Shown: positions 47,728 to 55,938 of the stretch, in pieces | Layout of the letters: every line of letters begins with the position of its first letter | How positions within the stretch are numbered: the stretch's first letter is position 1 | Assembly (NCBI RefSeq): GCF_008065135.1 | Contig: NZ_CP042914.1 | Span: forward strand, 5,065,404-5,129,403 | Reading direction: 5' to 3' | Origin: Roseimaritima ulvae | GTDB lineage: Bacteria > Planctomycetota > Planctomycetia > Pirellulales > Pirellulaceae | DNA: 64,000 nt | Position numbers and translations under genes: made by a program | The notes under the pieces: generated by a model | Told to the model about the DNA's origin: nothing | The model's database searches: none | What the model saw: the letters and a program-made list of their open reading frames with translations, nothing else

Positions 47728-49026
47728 ATGACGTCCCCACAGCGCGGTCCCAAAACGTCGCCAGGCGAGCGTGAATTCGAAGAACTGACTCGAATCACCA
47801 ACGAACTGGTTACCACGCAGCGGCAACTTTATAAGCAGAGCTGTGAGCTGCGTCGTTTGAACGAGGAAAAAAACATCGCGATCGGCATCGTCGCCCATGA
47901 TTTGCGAAATCCACTGGCCCTAATGAAGATGCAAAGCGAGCTTCTGTTGGACCAATGTGCCGGCGAATTGTCCACCGATCATCAGCAACTGCTGCAGAGC
48001 ATCAGCGAACAGGGGCGGATGATGCTGACGATCGTCAACGATCTACTAGATGCCTCGGCGATCGAGGCCGGCTCTTTCCATCTTGCCCGCGAAACGGTCG
48101 ACGTGATCCCGCTGGTCGAACACTTCGTACAGTCGCAGGCATTGTTGGCGGCTCCGAAGTCGATCTCACTGCGGTTCTTGCCCCCCCAAGGTGTGCTATT
48201 GGCTTTGCTCGATCCGGCAAAGTTCCAGCAGGTCTTAACCAACCTGATTGGCAATGCGGTCAAATTCTCTCCCGCCGAAACAGCCGTAGACATTTCGCTA
48301 GCCGATCACGGCGAGCAATTTGAAATTCGCGTTCGGGATTCGGGCCCTGGGATTCCCGACAGCCAGCTCAAGTCCTTGTGCGAGCCCTTTCAGACGGTGG
48401 GAGGAAGATCGCAGGGCGGTGAGAAGAACACGGGTTTGGGTCTGACCATCGTACGTCGAATTATCGAGAAACACGGAGGCTCCCTAAACGTCTCCAGCGA
48501 GCCCGGTGTCGGCTCGGTGTTCTCTGTCTCGATGCCAACCGGACAGCCACAGCTATCCGGCGAGGCCCCGTCTTCGCCACCGGTCGCGACGTTCGCAGCA
48601 ACCGACACTCCCCCGGACACTGCCGAGGCTCCACTCCGGGTTCTGATCGTCGACGACTATCTTCCAGCGGCAAAGATGACGGCCACGATGGTTGCTCGAG
48701 TTTGCCAAGCGGACATCGAACTTGCCAGCGACGGTGCTGCGGCGGTGGAGCGGGTTACGACGTTCGAACCCCATCTTGTCCTGCTGGATATCGAACTTCC
48801 TACAGTTAGCGGCCGTGAAGTCGCGAAACGTATTCGCGAGCACGACACCGCTCATCCTCCGCTCGTTTGCGCAGTAACTGCGCATGCTGGCGAGGAACTG
48901 GAAAAGATCGCAAGCTTAGACACGTTTGATTGCGTATCGGCAAAGCCCATTTCGCTGGCTGACCTACAATCATTTGTCGACGCAGCGAAGCGCCGGCTGA
49001 AGTCCGGCGTGATATCCAACGGTTAA
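47728..49026 (+). CDS. Soluble hybrid histidine kinase with C-terminal receiver
   Basis: 432 residues, ATG at 47728 with CCGGAA upstream; a TTG at 47710 overlapping the previous stop is less likely. After a short coiled coil comes the dimerisation helix IVAHDLRNPL (phospho-acceptor His57), then the N box NLIGNAVKF, G1 DSGPGIP and G2 TGLGLTI of the ATPase domain, and a receiver domain (LRVLIVDDY, phospho-Asp354 in LLDIELP, Lys406). It has no membrane segment and no PAS or GAF sensor, so the adjacent cobalamin-binding protein may be its sensor. The downstream target of the receiver is not evident. A 205-bp gap follows. Confidence 0.92.
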   Translation: MTSPQRGPKTSPGEREFEELTRITNELVTTQRQLYKQSCELRRLNEEKNIAIGIVAHDLRNPLALMKMQSELLLDQCAGELSTDHQQLLQSISEQGRMMLTIVNDLLDASAIEAGSFHLARETVDVIPLVEHFVQSQALLAAPKSISLRFLPPQGVLLALLDPAKFQQVLTNLIGNAVKFSPAETAVDISLADHGEQFEIRVRDSGPGIPDSQLKSLCEPFQTVGGRSQGGEKNTGLGLTIVRRIIEKHGGSLNVSSEPGVGSVFSVSMPTGQPQLSGEAPSSPPVATFAATDTPPDTAEAPLRVLIVDDYLPAAKMTATMVARVCQADIELASDGAAAVERVTTFEPHLVLLDIELPTVSGREVAKRIREHDTAHPPLVCAVTAHAGEELEKIASLDTFDCVSAKPISLADLQSFVDAAKRRLKSGVISNG

Positions 49027-49231
49027 GTCGTTCCCGACGGCCGTCTACATTCGGCGCCAAGCGTGTTGGATGATTCTCTGCCAAACCGGCGTGTGGTCGC
49101 CCAACGCTTATGGACTGTTCGACCTCCATCTGAGCGCTTTCCAGCGTCCGGCTGGCCTGGCGCGATACTTGCACGGTTGGTGAATGACAAAGCTGAGACA
49201 ACCAACACCAACCACTTGTGGAAGCGCGCAC

Positions 49232-50170
49232 ATGCTAGGATTTGGAAACTCCCCGATAGCCGAACACGAAGCAACCGGCGAGATTGATCGGGTCTACCAC
49301 GAGATACGCCAGTCGCTGCGAGTTAGCGGAGTCAACTTAGTTTTTCGAACGTGGGCCGGGCATAAAAATCTGTTGCCCGTTTTGTGGGATAGTCTGCGGC
49401 CAAATTGCGAAACACAAATTTTTGAAAGCTTGGCGGACGAGATCCGACATCAAGCTGCCGAAGCGGCCCTCTCGCTTCCTCCCATCCACCCGACCGCCGC
49501 AGCCAAGCTGGGTGAAAGCCAGTTGTTTCAGCTGAACAAAGCGTTGCAGCTATATCATTTCGTCAACCCCAAGCTACTGCTGTTTGCTTCCACCGTCAGG
49601 TTAGCGCTGGCCGGGGAACTCCCGCCCGCTGCAGATACACCTCCCACCGAATCGCTATTGCGCGTTCAACGCGGTGTTCCGGACGACATGTATCCAATGA
49701 CCATGGTCGAAGAAAAGGCGGAAGACAAAACAACGCGTGAGCTTTTTGATGACATCCAGCAAACGCTCAATCTGGATTCAATCAACAGTGACTACCGCAC
49801 CATGGCATTGTGGCCCAACTACCTCCAGGCCATGTGGAAAGAGCTCAAACCAACCATCTCCACCGCTGAATACGAATCGGCCGCCGAGCGATTGCGAGAC
49901 CGTACTCGCGCGCTAGTGCAGCGATTGCCGCTGCCGATCTCGCTATCCGCCGACGCCGTACGAGCCGCCGGTGCGAACGTCGACAAAGCCATTGAAACCA
50001 GTGAGTCTTTCGAACAGCTATTGCCGGGACTGGTCATCAACATCGCGATCTGTCTTCGTGAGCTAGTGAACGATGATCAGCTATCTTCGTCGCCATGGTC
50101 GACCACCTCGAGTGCGGGCCTGCAATCGTTTTCTTCTCTTCACGTTTCAAAACTTTCCGAAAGTGTGTAA
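49232..50170 (+). CDS. DehI-family 2-haloacid dehalogenase-like protein
   Basis: 312 residues. The protein is two similar halves: IDRVYHEIRQSLRVSGVNLV...WAGHKNLLPVLWDSLRPN and ELFDDIQQTLNLDSINSDYR...LWPNYLQAMWKELKP, the pseudodimer plan of DehI. Asp187 in SDYR lines up, from memory of the family, with the catalytic Asp of Pseudomonas DehI. That enzyme hydrolyses both enantiomers of 2-haloacids without a covalent intermediate. The ATG at 49232 with GGAAG upstream is preferred to one 48 bp earlier because it gives the family N terminus. It overlaps the next gene by one base (TAATG). The substrate is unproven. Confidence 0.83.
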   Translation: MLGFGNSPIAEHEATGEIDRVYHEIRQSLRVSGVNLVFRTWAGHKNLLPVLWDSLRPNCETQIFESLADEIRHQAAEAALSLPPIHPTAAAKLGESQLFQLNKALQLYHFVNPKLLLFASTVRLALAGELPPAADTPPTESLLRVQRGVPDDMYPMTMVEEKAEDKTTRELFDDIQQTLNLDSINSDYRTMALWPNYLQAMWKELKPTISTAEYESAAERLRDRTRALVQRLPLPISLSADAVRAAGANVDKAIETSESFEQLLPGLVINIAICLRELVNDDQLSSSPWSTTSSAGLQSFSSLHVSKLSESV

Positions 50171-51048
50171 TGAATTGGCAAGCCTATCAAGCGATGCAAC
50201 GCGTCGTCGAACTCGGCAACCGCTTTATCAGCTATGTTGATCAACCGGCAGCGACGGACACCAACGAGCAGCCCGTCGTATTGCTGCATGGGATCCCCAC
50301 GTGGGGCTTCATGTGGAAAGATCTGATTGGACCTCTGTCGCAATACCGACGTACGCTTGTCCCCGATCTGCTGGGGTTTGGCTTTTCCGATCAACGAGAC
50401 TGCTTCGACCGCTCGATCGCGGCACAGGCCGATTACATCGTAGCCTGGATGGATCAATTAGGCGTGGAGTCGTCGACATTGGTGGCCCACGATATCGGTG
50501 GGGGTGTGGCCCTGCGATTGGCGACACTCTACCCGGATCGCGTCTCACGGCTCTGTGTCCTGAACACGGTATGCTACGATTCGTGGCCGATCGAATTGAT
50601 GCTGCAATTCGGCCATCCCTGGGCAAACCGCAAAGCCTCGGCGTCCACCGCGATGACGGTCTTGGGGACGGCTCTGCGAAGCGGGTTCGCTCACTCTCCC
50701 GATCGCGACCTGTTGGACGGACTGCTGGCGCCCTACCGCACGGAGGTGGGCAAGCAATCTTTGGTTCGCAACGCCGCATCGCTCAACACCAATCAGACCA
50801 CCGAAATCACCCATTTGTTGCCACGCATTGCGGTCCCAACTCGGGTGCTCTGGGGTGAAGACGACAAGTTTCAGGAAATCCAATTCGGTAGACGGCTTGC
50901 CAACGACATCCCGGACGCCGAATTCGTTCCCATCGAAGACGCACGCCACTTCGTTATGATTGACCAACCACAAGCGATCGAGAAACAGGTTTGCGACTTC
51001 GTGCTGAAGCCGCCGACGACACGCCCCTCGCACCCGATTCTTGTCTGA
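50170..51048 (+). CDS. Alpha/beta hydrolase with Asp nucleophile, haloalkane-dehalogenase/epoxide-hydrolase-like
   Basis: 292 residues. HGIPTWGFMW (40-49) is the oxyanion-hole segment typical of haloalkane dehalogenases, VAHDIGGG places the nucleophile Asp at 108, GEDDK offers the acid near 231-232, and ARHF gives His260. Dehalogenases usually have Trp right after the nucleophile to bind halide; here it is Ile109, so epoxide hydrolysis or another reaction is equally possible. The start at 50170 overlaps the DehI-like stop by one base, indicating translational coupling. Rhodopirellula is known to encode haloalkane dehalogenases, which makes this neighbour plausible. It converges with the carbonic anhydrase gene. 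Confidence 0.85.
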   Translation: MNWQAYQAMQRVVELGNRFISYVDQPAATDTNEQPVVLLHGIPTWGFMWKDLIGPLSQYRRTLVPDLLGFGFSDQRDCFDRSIAAQADYIVAWMDQLGVESSTLVAHDIGGGVALRLATLYPDRVSRLCVLNTVCYDSWPIELMLQFGHPWANRKASASTAMTVLGTALRSGFAHSPDRDLLDGLLAPYRTEVGKQSLVRNAASLNTNQTTEITHLLPRIAVPTRVLWGEDDKFQEIQFGRRLANDIPDAEFVPIEDARHFVMIDQPQAIEKQVCDFVLKPPTTRPSHPILV

Positions 51049-51151
51049 GCTTACCAACCCACTACAGAACGCGTCCCCAAGCCCCGAACGGACGCTAAAG
51101 AGCAACCGGCTTGCAATGCAGGGTGGGGACGCGAAACTCGGTTTGGAGAAA

Positions 51152-51817
51152 CTAGATTGGCGGTAGGGTGCGGTCGGGCATTGTGGCCGGTGGCGAAATG
51201 TCTTCGATCGGCAAAAACGCGTTCCGCTCGGGATTAAAAGCGAACACCTCGCCAGTCTCGAATTTGTAGACCCAACCGTGAAGTTTCAGCTCGCCTCGCC
51301 CTAAAGCTGCTGCCACCGATGGGTGAGTCTTGAGACTCTCCAGTTGGACCAGCACGTTTTCCTCCACCGTCAGGGTCAAGCGCTTGGACGGATCGGTAAG
51401 GTGCTGATAGTTCTCTTCGACAATCCGCCGCGTGGCCTCGGCGTGCTGCAGATACGCTTTCACCGCCGGCATCTTTTCGACCGACGCCGGATCGAGCAGC
51501 CCGGCCATGGCTCCGCAGTGCGAGTGACCGCAGATGATGATGTCCTTGATTCCCAGCGCCATCACCGCGTACTCGATGGTGCAGGCTTCCCCTGCGAAGA
51601 CGCTGCCGTAGGCGGGAACGATGTTGCCAGCGGTCCGCTGAATGAACAGCTCGCCGGGTTCAGTCTGGGTCAGCCGACTGGGATCGATTCGGGAATCCGA
51701 ACACGTAATAAACAACGCCAGGGGATTCTGACCTTCGGCCAATGTTTCAAATAGCTTCTGGTCACGACTAAACGATTCCCGTTGGAACCGGTGAATTCCG
51801 TCGACAAGCTTCTGCAT
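51152..51817 (-). CDS. Beta-class carbonic anhydrase
   Basis: Zinc enzyme that interconverts CO2 and bicarbonate, 221 residues, cytoplasmic. Zinc ligands are Cys39 (in CSDSR), His98 and Cys101 (in CGHSHCGAM); Asp41-Arg43 is the conserved dyad. The start at 51817 ([12 protein letters not shown]) has GAGGA upstream. Two palindromic sites just upstream (51849-51883) probably regulate it. It faces the alpha/beta hydrolase gene across 100 bp. Confidence 0.95.
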   Translation of the reverse strand: MQKLVDGIHRFQRESFSRDQKLFETLAEGQNPLALFITCSDSRIDPSRLTQTEPGELFIQRTAGNIVPAYGSVFAGEACTIEYAVMALGIKDIIICGHSHCGAMAGLLDPASVEKMPAVKAYLQHAEATRRIVEENYQHLTDPSKRLTLTVEENVLVQLESLKTHPSVAAALGRGELKLHGWVYKFETGEVFAFNPERNAFLPIEDISPPATMPDRTLPPI

Positions 51818-51848
51818 GGGGGTATTTCCTCGTATTCGCGTACGGACC

Positions 51849-51883
51849 TGCAATCTATTGCACGCGGCCTGCAATTTATTGCA
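51849..51883 (-). promoter_or_regulatory. Two tandem palindromic operator-like sites upstream of carbonic anhydrase
   Basis: TGCAATCTATTGCA (51849-51862) and TGCAATTTATTGCA (51870-51883) are perfect TGCAAT-N2-ATTGCA palindromes whose centres are 21 bp apart, two helical turns. They lie 32-66 bp before the ATG at 51817. The symmetry and phasing are those of paired binding sites for a dimeric regulator; the regulator is unknown. The rest of the 288-bp gap to 52105 shows no gene. Confidence 0.7.
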
Positions 51884-52105
51884 CGTTGTTTAGCACTATC
51901 GTACAGTTTTCGGCCCCTGCCCGCAGTACCAGGAGCTTTTCGCGTTCGATTAGCGCGAAAATTCGATCTTCATTAAGCAACCGGGGGGCGGGTGCAGCGA
52001 ATCGGCGGCTGTCGGCGCGCCGCTGGGTGTTTTGTGCTTTGCGCTAGCGTTTTAGGTTTTCCGCTTGCGCGCGAGCGGCTGAAGCCTGGACTCCAGCGCC
52101 AGAGC

Positions 52106-52756
52106 TCATTGCTCAGCGGCTGTCTGATTTTGACTTTCCTCGCCGGGCGGTGCTTCATCGACCGGTTGGAGACGGATCAGGATTTCGTTGCGTCGCAGCG
52201 GTGGCGGCGTGAAGGGCGGATCGTAGCCGGCCGTTTCCACTTCGCCGGCCGCCTGCAAACCTTGCGACTTCATCCACTCTCGCAACTTGGCCTCCTGCTG
52301 CCGTGCCGACGTGGCGTCCAGGCGCCCGGAGAAACGCACCACGGCAAACCGCCCGCCGGGACGTTTTCGCAGCTTCACTTTCTCGCCGGTCGGCTCCGGG
52401 GCGCCCTCGGCGGCCACTTCCTTGGGAAGCACAAATCCCATCGAGCCGGAAGCCTCCTCGTCGCCGCCTTGCATGAACACGGGCGTCGTCATCTCGATTT
52501 TCTGCTCCGCTTGGTTGGCGCCGCTGATGTATCCAAACAACCGCATGAAGCTGCCGTCGCGGCCCTTGGCCTGCGGCTGCGAATCGGTGGCGGCCAGCAT
52601 CAGATCCGGGTAGTCGCGAACTTCAAACGCCCCGTCCGACTCCACGACCTCGTATTCGGCCGATTCGTAGGCGGCTCGGGCGGTAAACGTCCAAACAGCG
52701 GTGCCGAGAATCGCCAGCGTGACGACCACCAGGGCGGAAGTGACTCGTTTCTTCAT
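52106..52756 (-). CDS. SOUL/HBP-family haem-binding-like protein
   Basis: 216 residues from the ATG at 52756. A membrane anchor or uncleaved signal (TSALVVVTLAILGTAVWTF) is followed by the SOUL signature: YESAEYEVVESDGAFEVRDYPDLMLA, FMRLFGYISGANQAEQKIEMTTPVFM and RFSGRLD. Family members bind haem or tetrapyrrole loosely, or act as apo-proteins. Residues near the C terminus (PPFTPPPLRRNEILIRL) match the family end. It sits outside the cytoplasmic membrane. Earlier in-frame starts are rejected because they lack a signal-like context. Confidence 0.88.
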   Translation of the reverse strand: MKKRVTSALVVVTLAILGTAVWTFTARAAYESAEYEVVESDGAFEVRDYPDLMLAATDSQPQAKGRDGSFMRLFGYISGANQAEQKIEMTTPVFMQGGDEEASGSMGFVLPKEVAAEGAPEPTGEKVKLRKRPGGRFAVVRFSGRLDATSARQQEAKLREWMKSQGLQAAGEVETAGYDPPFTPPPLRRNEILIRLQPVDEAPPGEESQNQTAAEQ

Positions 52757-52896
52757 GGTTCGCTGCTCAAGACGCGTCGGAGAACAAGAGAGGAGGGCTT
52801 TAGACCGTAGGACGACGGCAAGCCCTTGACAAAGTACATGTTGCAACATATAACTAGAGGGTCGACGCGGTTGGGACGCGCGATTCATAACTCAGT

Positions 52897-53105
52897 AGCA
52901 TGGGCCCCCGGCCCGTGGCGTTCGATCATCCAACGACACACGGGCCGGGGGCCCAGGGCTGTAAGGGTGTCGTCAAACGTCGCTTTTCCCGGCTTTTGCA
53001 GGAAAGTCAAAAATCAAATTCTCAGATGCATGGTTGTGTTTTACGAGAAAAGGCCGTTTTCATTGTGTTTCTTACCCTTACAGCCCTGGGCCGGGGGCCC
53101 ATGCT
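52897..53105. repeat. GC-rich nested inverted repeat upstream of pirin gene
   Basis: AGCATGGGCCCCCGGCCC (52897-52914) and its exact complement (53088-53105) form the outer arms. An inner copy, GGGCCGGGGGCCCAGGGCTG extended by TAAGGGT (52942-52968), pairs with CCCTTACAGCCCTGGGC ending near 53091. The left pair can also form a local hairpin. It fills most of the 457-bp gap between the SOUL gene and pirin. Confidence 0.85.
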
Positions 53106-53213
53106 AGGAAGAAGATCACACGTCCCGCCCGCGATTTTGTTTTAGCCCAATATCTGTTTCCACAGATATTTGCCGTCACTCGCCCGTATGGTTTCCCAAA
53201 GGAAGAAACGAAG

Positions 53214-54119
53214 ATGAGAAGTCCCACACGCATCACCACCGCCAAGCCGCATTTGGAAGGCGCCGGCGTGCATCTGCACCGCGGCTTTGGGTTCGGCGAA
53301 ACCACGCCCTTCGACCCGTTCCTGTTGTTCGATGACTTTCGCAACGACGACCCCAGTCGTTACCGCAATGGTTTTCCCTGGCATCCGCATCGCGGGATCG
53401 AAACCATCACCTACGTGCTGGCTGGCACCGTGGAGCACGCCGATAGCCTGGGCAACCGCGGCACGTTGGGCGCGGGCGACCTGCAGTGGATGACCGCCGG
53501 CAGCGGCATCCTCCACCAGGAAATGCCCCAGGGCGACTCCGCGGGACGAATGCACGGTTTTCAGCTGTGGGCCAACCTGCCCGCCAAGCACAAAATGACC
53601 GCGCCTCGGTACCAGGACATCCACGCCGCGGATATTCCCACGGTAGTCGATGACGATGGAACCAGCGTGCGGATCCTGAGTGGCGATTTTTGGGGCCGGC
53701 AAGGTCCGGTCGCAAGCATCGCCACCGACCCGCGATACCTGGACATCAGCCTGCCCGCGAACATGGTGCGGACGATCCCGATCGAAACCACGCGGCATGC
53801 CTTTGCGTATGTGTTCGCCGGTTCGGTGCGTTTTAAAGACGCCTCGGACCCACGAGACGTACGGGTGGAAGATCCCATGAATCACGGCCAAGAGTTGACG
53901 GAATTTGCCGGCAATCGTTCGCTGGTGCTGTTCGACCAAGGCGACTCGATCCGCGTCGAAGCGGGGGACGAAGGCGGCCGGTTCCTGTTGGTTTCGGGCG
54001 AACCGCTGAAAGAACCCGTGGCCTGGCGCGGACCGATCGTGATGAACACCCAAGACGAGCTCCGCCAAGCCTGGCAAGAACTCGGCGACGGCACGTTTAT
54101 CAAAGCGCAACCCGCCTAG
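53214..54119 (+). CDS. Pirin-family protein
   Basis: 301 residues, a two-cupin protein. The metal site is complete in the N-terminal cupin: FPWHPHRGIETITYV (His57, His59) and GILHQE (His101, Glu103). Bacterial pirins bind iron and some have quercetinase activity, while others are redox-linked regulators. The ATG at 53214 has GGAAG nine bases upstream. Residues 34-50 (DPFLLFDDFRNDDPSRY) are the usual pirin N-terminal signature. Nothing in the context reveals its target. It is transcribed alone. Confidence 0.93.
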   Translation: MRSPTRITTAKPHLEGAGVHLHRGFGFGETTPFDPFLLFDDFRNDDPSRYRNGFPWHPHRGIETITYVLAGTVEHADSLGNRGTLGAGDLQWMTAGSGILHQEMPQGDSAGRMHGFQLWANLPAKHKMTAPRYQDIHAADIPTVVDDDGTSVRILSGDFWGRQGPVASIATDPRYLDISLPANMVRTIPIETTRHAFAYVFAGSVRFKDASDPRDVRVEDPMNHGQELTEFAGNRSLVLFDQGDSIRVEAGDEGGRFLLVSGEPLKEPVAWRGPIVMNTQDELRQAWQELGDGTFIKAQPA

Positions 54120-54202
54120 CAGGACAGCGCCAGCTCATCGTAGCTACGCAGCTCCGAACATGACGGTCCGCTTCCGTCAGGCTTGCAGGCTGTCGATTTA
54201 GT

Positions 54203-54240
54203 CGTTTAACCCGCAGCCGAAGGCGTCGGCGAATACGTTA
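54203..54240 (+). repeat. CGTTTAACCC-family dispersed repeat
   Basis: CGTTTAACCCGCAGCCGAAG then GCGTCGGCGAATACG, the same extended form as at 34081. It lies in the 405-bp gap between convergent pirin and DUF1501 genes. Confidence 0.65.
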
Positions 54241-54408
54241 ACGGGTGCCTAGGGTCATGGCTCGCACCCTATACTCCGGCGCAACCATTAAATCGACCAC
54301 CTGCAAACCCCGGCGGAAATACGTGCATTCTCGAACGGTGCTGCGCAAACGTCGCAGTGGTTTTCATCAATCAGGGTGCCGCGTTATCATTTGATCTTAG
54401 GTTCCGGC

Positions 54409-54478
54409 CGTAGCCGAGCGTCGCCCGACTTTGGACATCTCTGCCGCCTCGCTCCAATCTCTGGCGAGATCGGCTACC
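54409..54478. repeat. GTAGCCGAA..TCGCCAGA-family palindrome
   Basis: CGTAGCCGAGCGTCGCCCGA at the left and CTCTGGCGAGATCGGCTACC at the right face each other around TCTGCCGCCTCGC. It is the third locus of the family also seen at 4178-4284 and 31102-31166. It lies between the pirin and DUF1501 stops and may act as a terminator. Confidence 0.75.
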
Positions 54479-54524
54479 CTAATAAAAGACCTTAACAAAA
54501 CCCATAGTCTCCGTCGCTTACGCA

Positions 54525-55925
54525 TCAACCGATCAGTTCCGGGATGACTTTGCCGCCGAACTGACTGAGCTGTTTGAACCGGCCGGCGTGGTAGTAGGTC
54601 AACTTGTTATCGTCCAGGCCTAGCAGCCGCAGCAGGGTGACGTGGAAGTTGCGAACGGGGTGCACATCTTCGACGGCTTCCATGCCGGTTTCGTCGGTGG
54701 CTCCGATTGTGTGTCCCGCTCGGCAGCCGCCACCGGCCAACCAGATCGTCATGGCGTTGGGATTATGGTCGCGACCATAAGCGACGCCACCGCGGACACC
54801 GTTGTCGGGCGTCCGGCCAAATTCTCCGCACCAAACAATCAGCGTACTGTCCAACAGACCGCGTGCTTTCAGGTCTTTGATCAGCGCTGCAATCGGTTGA
54901 TCGACACCGCGAATCAGATTGCCGTGGGCTCGTTCAATAAAGTCATGGCTATCCCACGTGCCATTGAACAACTGCACAAACCGCACGCCTTTTTCGACCA
55001 GCTTTCGCGCCAATAAACATTTGCGGCCAAACGCATCGGTCTCGTCGGCACCGATCCCATACATATCAAGGGTCGCTTTCGATTCGTCGTCCAGATGGAT
55101 GGCATTGGGGATTTCGGTCTGCATGCGAAACGCCAATTCGTAACTTTCCAGCCGTGCGGCGAGTTCCCGGTGTTGGGGATGCAGTTGAGCGTGGCGTTGA
55201 TTCAGCGTTTTCAGCAGATCCAAATTCAGGCGTTGCCTCTCCGCGGAGATGCCTTCGGGCGGCGACAGGTTCAGGATCGGCGATCCCTTGGGGCGCAGCG
55301 GGGTGCCTTGGTAAAACGCCGGCAGGTACCCGTTGCTCCAGTTGGCCGCACCGCCCTGCGGATAGGAGACTTCGGGCAGCACGACAAAGCCGGGCAGGTT
55401 CTGGTTTTCGCTTCCCAGTCCGTAGGTCACCCAGGCACCGATGCCGGGATCGCCGCCGAAGCGATTACCGCAGTTCATTTGATACATCGCCGTGGGATGG
55501 TTGACGCTATCGACCTGACAGCCGCGGAAGAAGCACAGCTCGTCGGCGACCGTGGAAAGGTGCTGCCAGTTCTCGGCCATGTCCGCGCCGCTTTCGCCGT
55601 ACTTACCGAATCGAAACGGGCTCTGCACAAAATAGCGCCGCCCGCTTTCCATGGCCGATTTTCGTTCGCCACTGCGGGTGAATTCCTGCAGATGCAGTTT
55701 GGCCAGCGCGGGTTTGGGATCGAAGGTATCGATGTGCGAGGGCCCGCCTTCCATCATCAAAAAGATGCAGTTTTTGGCTTTGGCCGGCACGTGTCCGGGC
55801 TGTGGCGCCAGCGGGTTGGAGCGTTGCTCCGCGCGAGCCTCGTCCGCCAACAGGCTTGCAAACGCCAGGCTGCCCAGCGAGGTGCCGATGCGGAACAGGC
55901 TATCGCGGCGATTGATATGCGGCAT
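54525..55925 (-). CDS. DUF1501 protein, exported
   Basis: 466 residues. It begins MPHINRRDSLFRIGTSLGSLAFASLL, a Tat-like leader. The DUF1501 body includes NCIFLMMEGGPSHIDTFDPKP, FRGCQVDSVNHPTAMYQMN, FVQLFNGTWDSHD and WCGEFGRTPDNG, which resemble sulfatase/alkaline-phosphatase-fold metal-site segments. It is a partner of DUF1549/DUF1553 proteins across Planctomycetes; the biochemical role is unproven. The start at 55925 (AAGG upstream) lies 13 bp past the DUF1553 stop codon; a longer frame from 55961 would overlap it. Confidence 0.92.
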   Translation of the reverse strand: MPHINRRDSLFRIGTSLGSLAFASLLADEARAEQRSNPLAPQPGHVPAKAKNCIFLMMEGGPSHIDTFDPKPALAKLHLQEFTRSGERKSAMESGRRYFVQSPFRFGKYGESGADMAENWQHLSTVADELCFFRGCQVDSVNHPTAMYQMNCGNRFGGDPGIGAWVTYGLGSENQNLPGFVVLPEVSYPQGGAANWSNGYLPAFYQGTPLRPKGSPILNLSPPEGISAERQRLNLDLLKTLNQRHAQLHPQHRELAARLESYELAFRMQTEIPNAIHLDDESKATLDMYGIGADETDAFGRKCLLARKLVEKGVRFVQLFNGTWDSHDFIERAHGNLIRGVDQPIAALIKDLKARGLLDSTLIVWCGEFGRTPDNGVRGGVAYGRDHNPNAMTIWLAGGGCRAGHTIGATDETGMEAVEDVHPVRNFHVTLLRLLGLDDNKLTYYHAGRFKQLSQFGGKVIPELIG

Positions 55926-55938
55926 GACGGGCAGTGCC

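Noticed and set aside
51071-51132. Hairpin GCGTCCCCA / TGGGGACGC between convergent genes
   Set aside because: Nine-base arms with a 44-nt loop and no T run are too weak to call a terminator.
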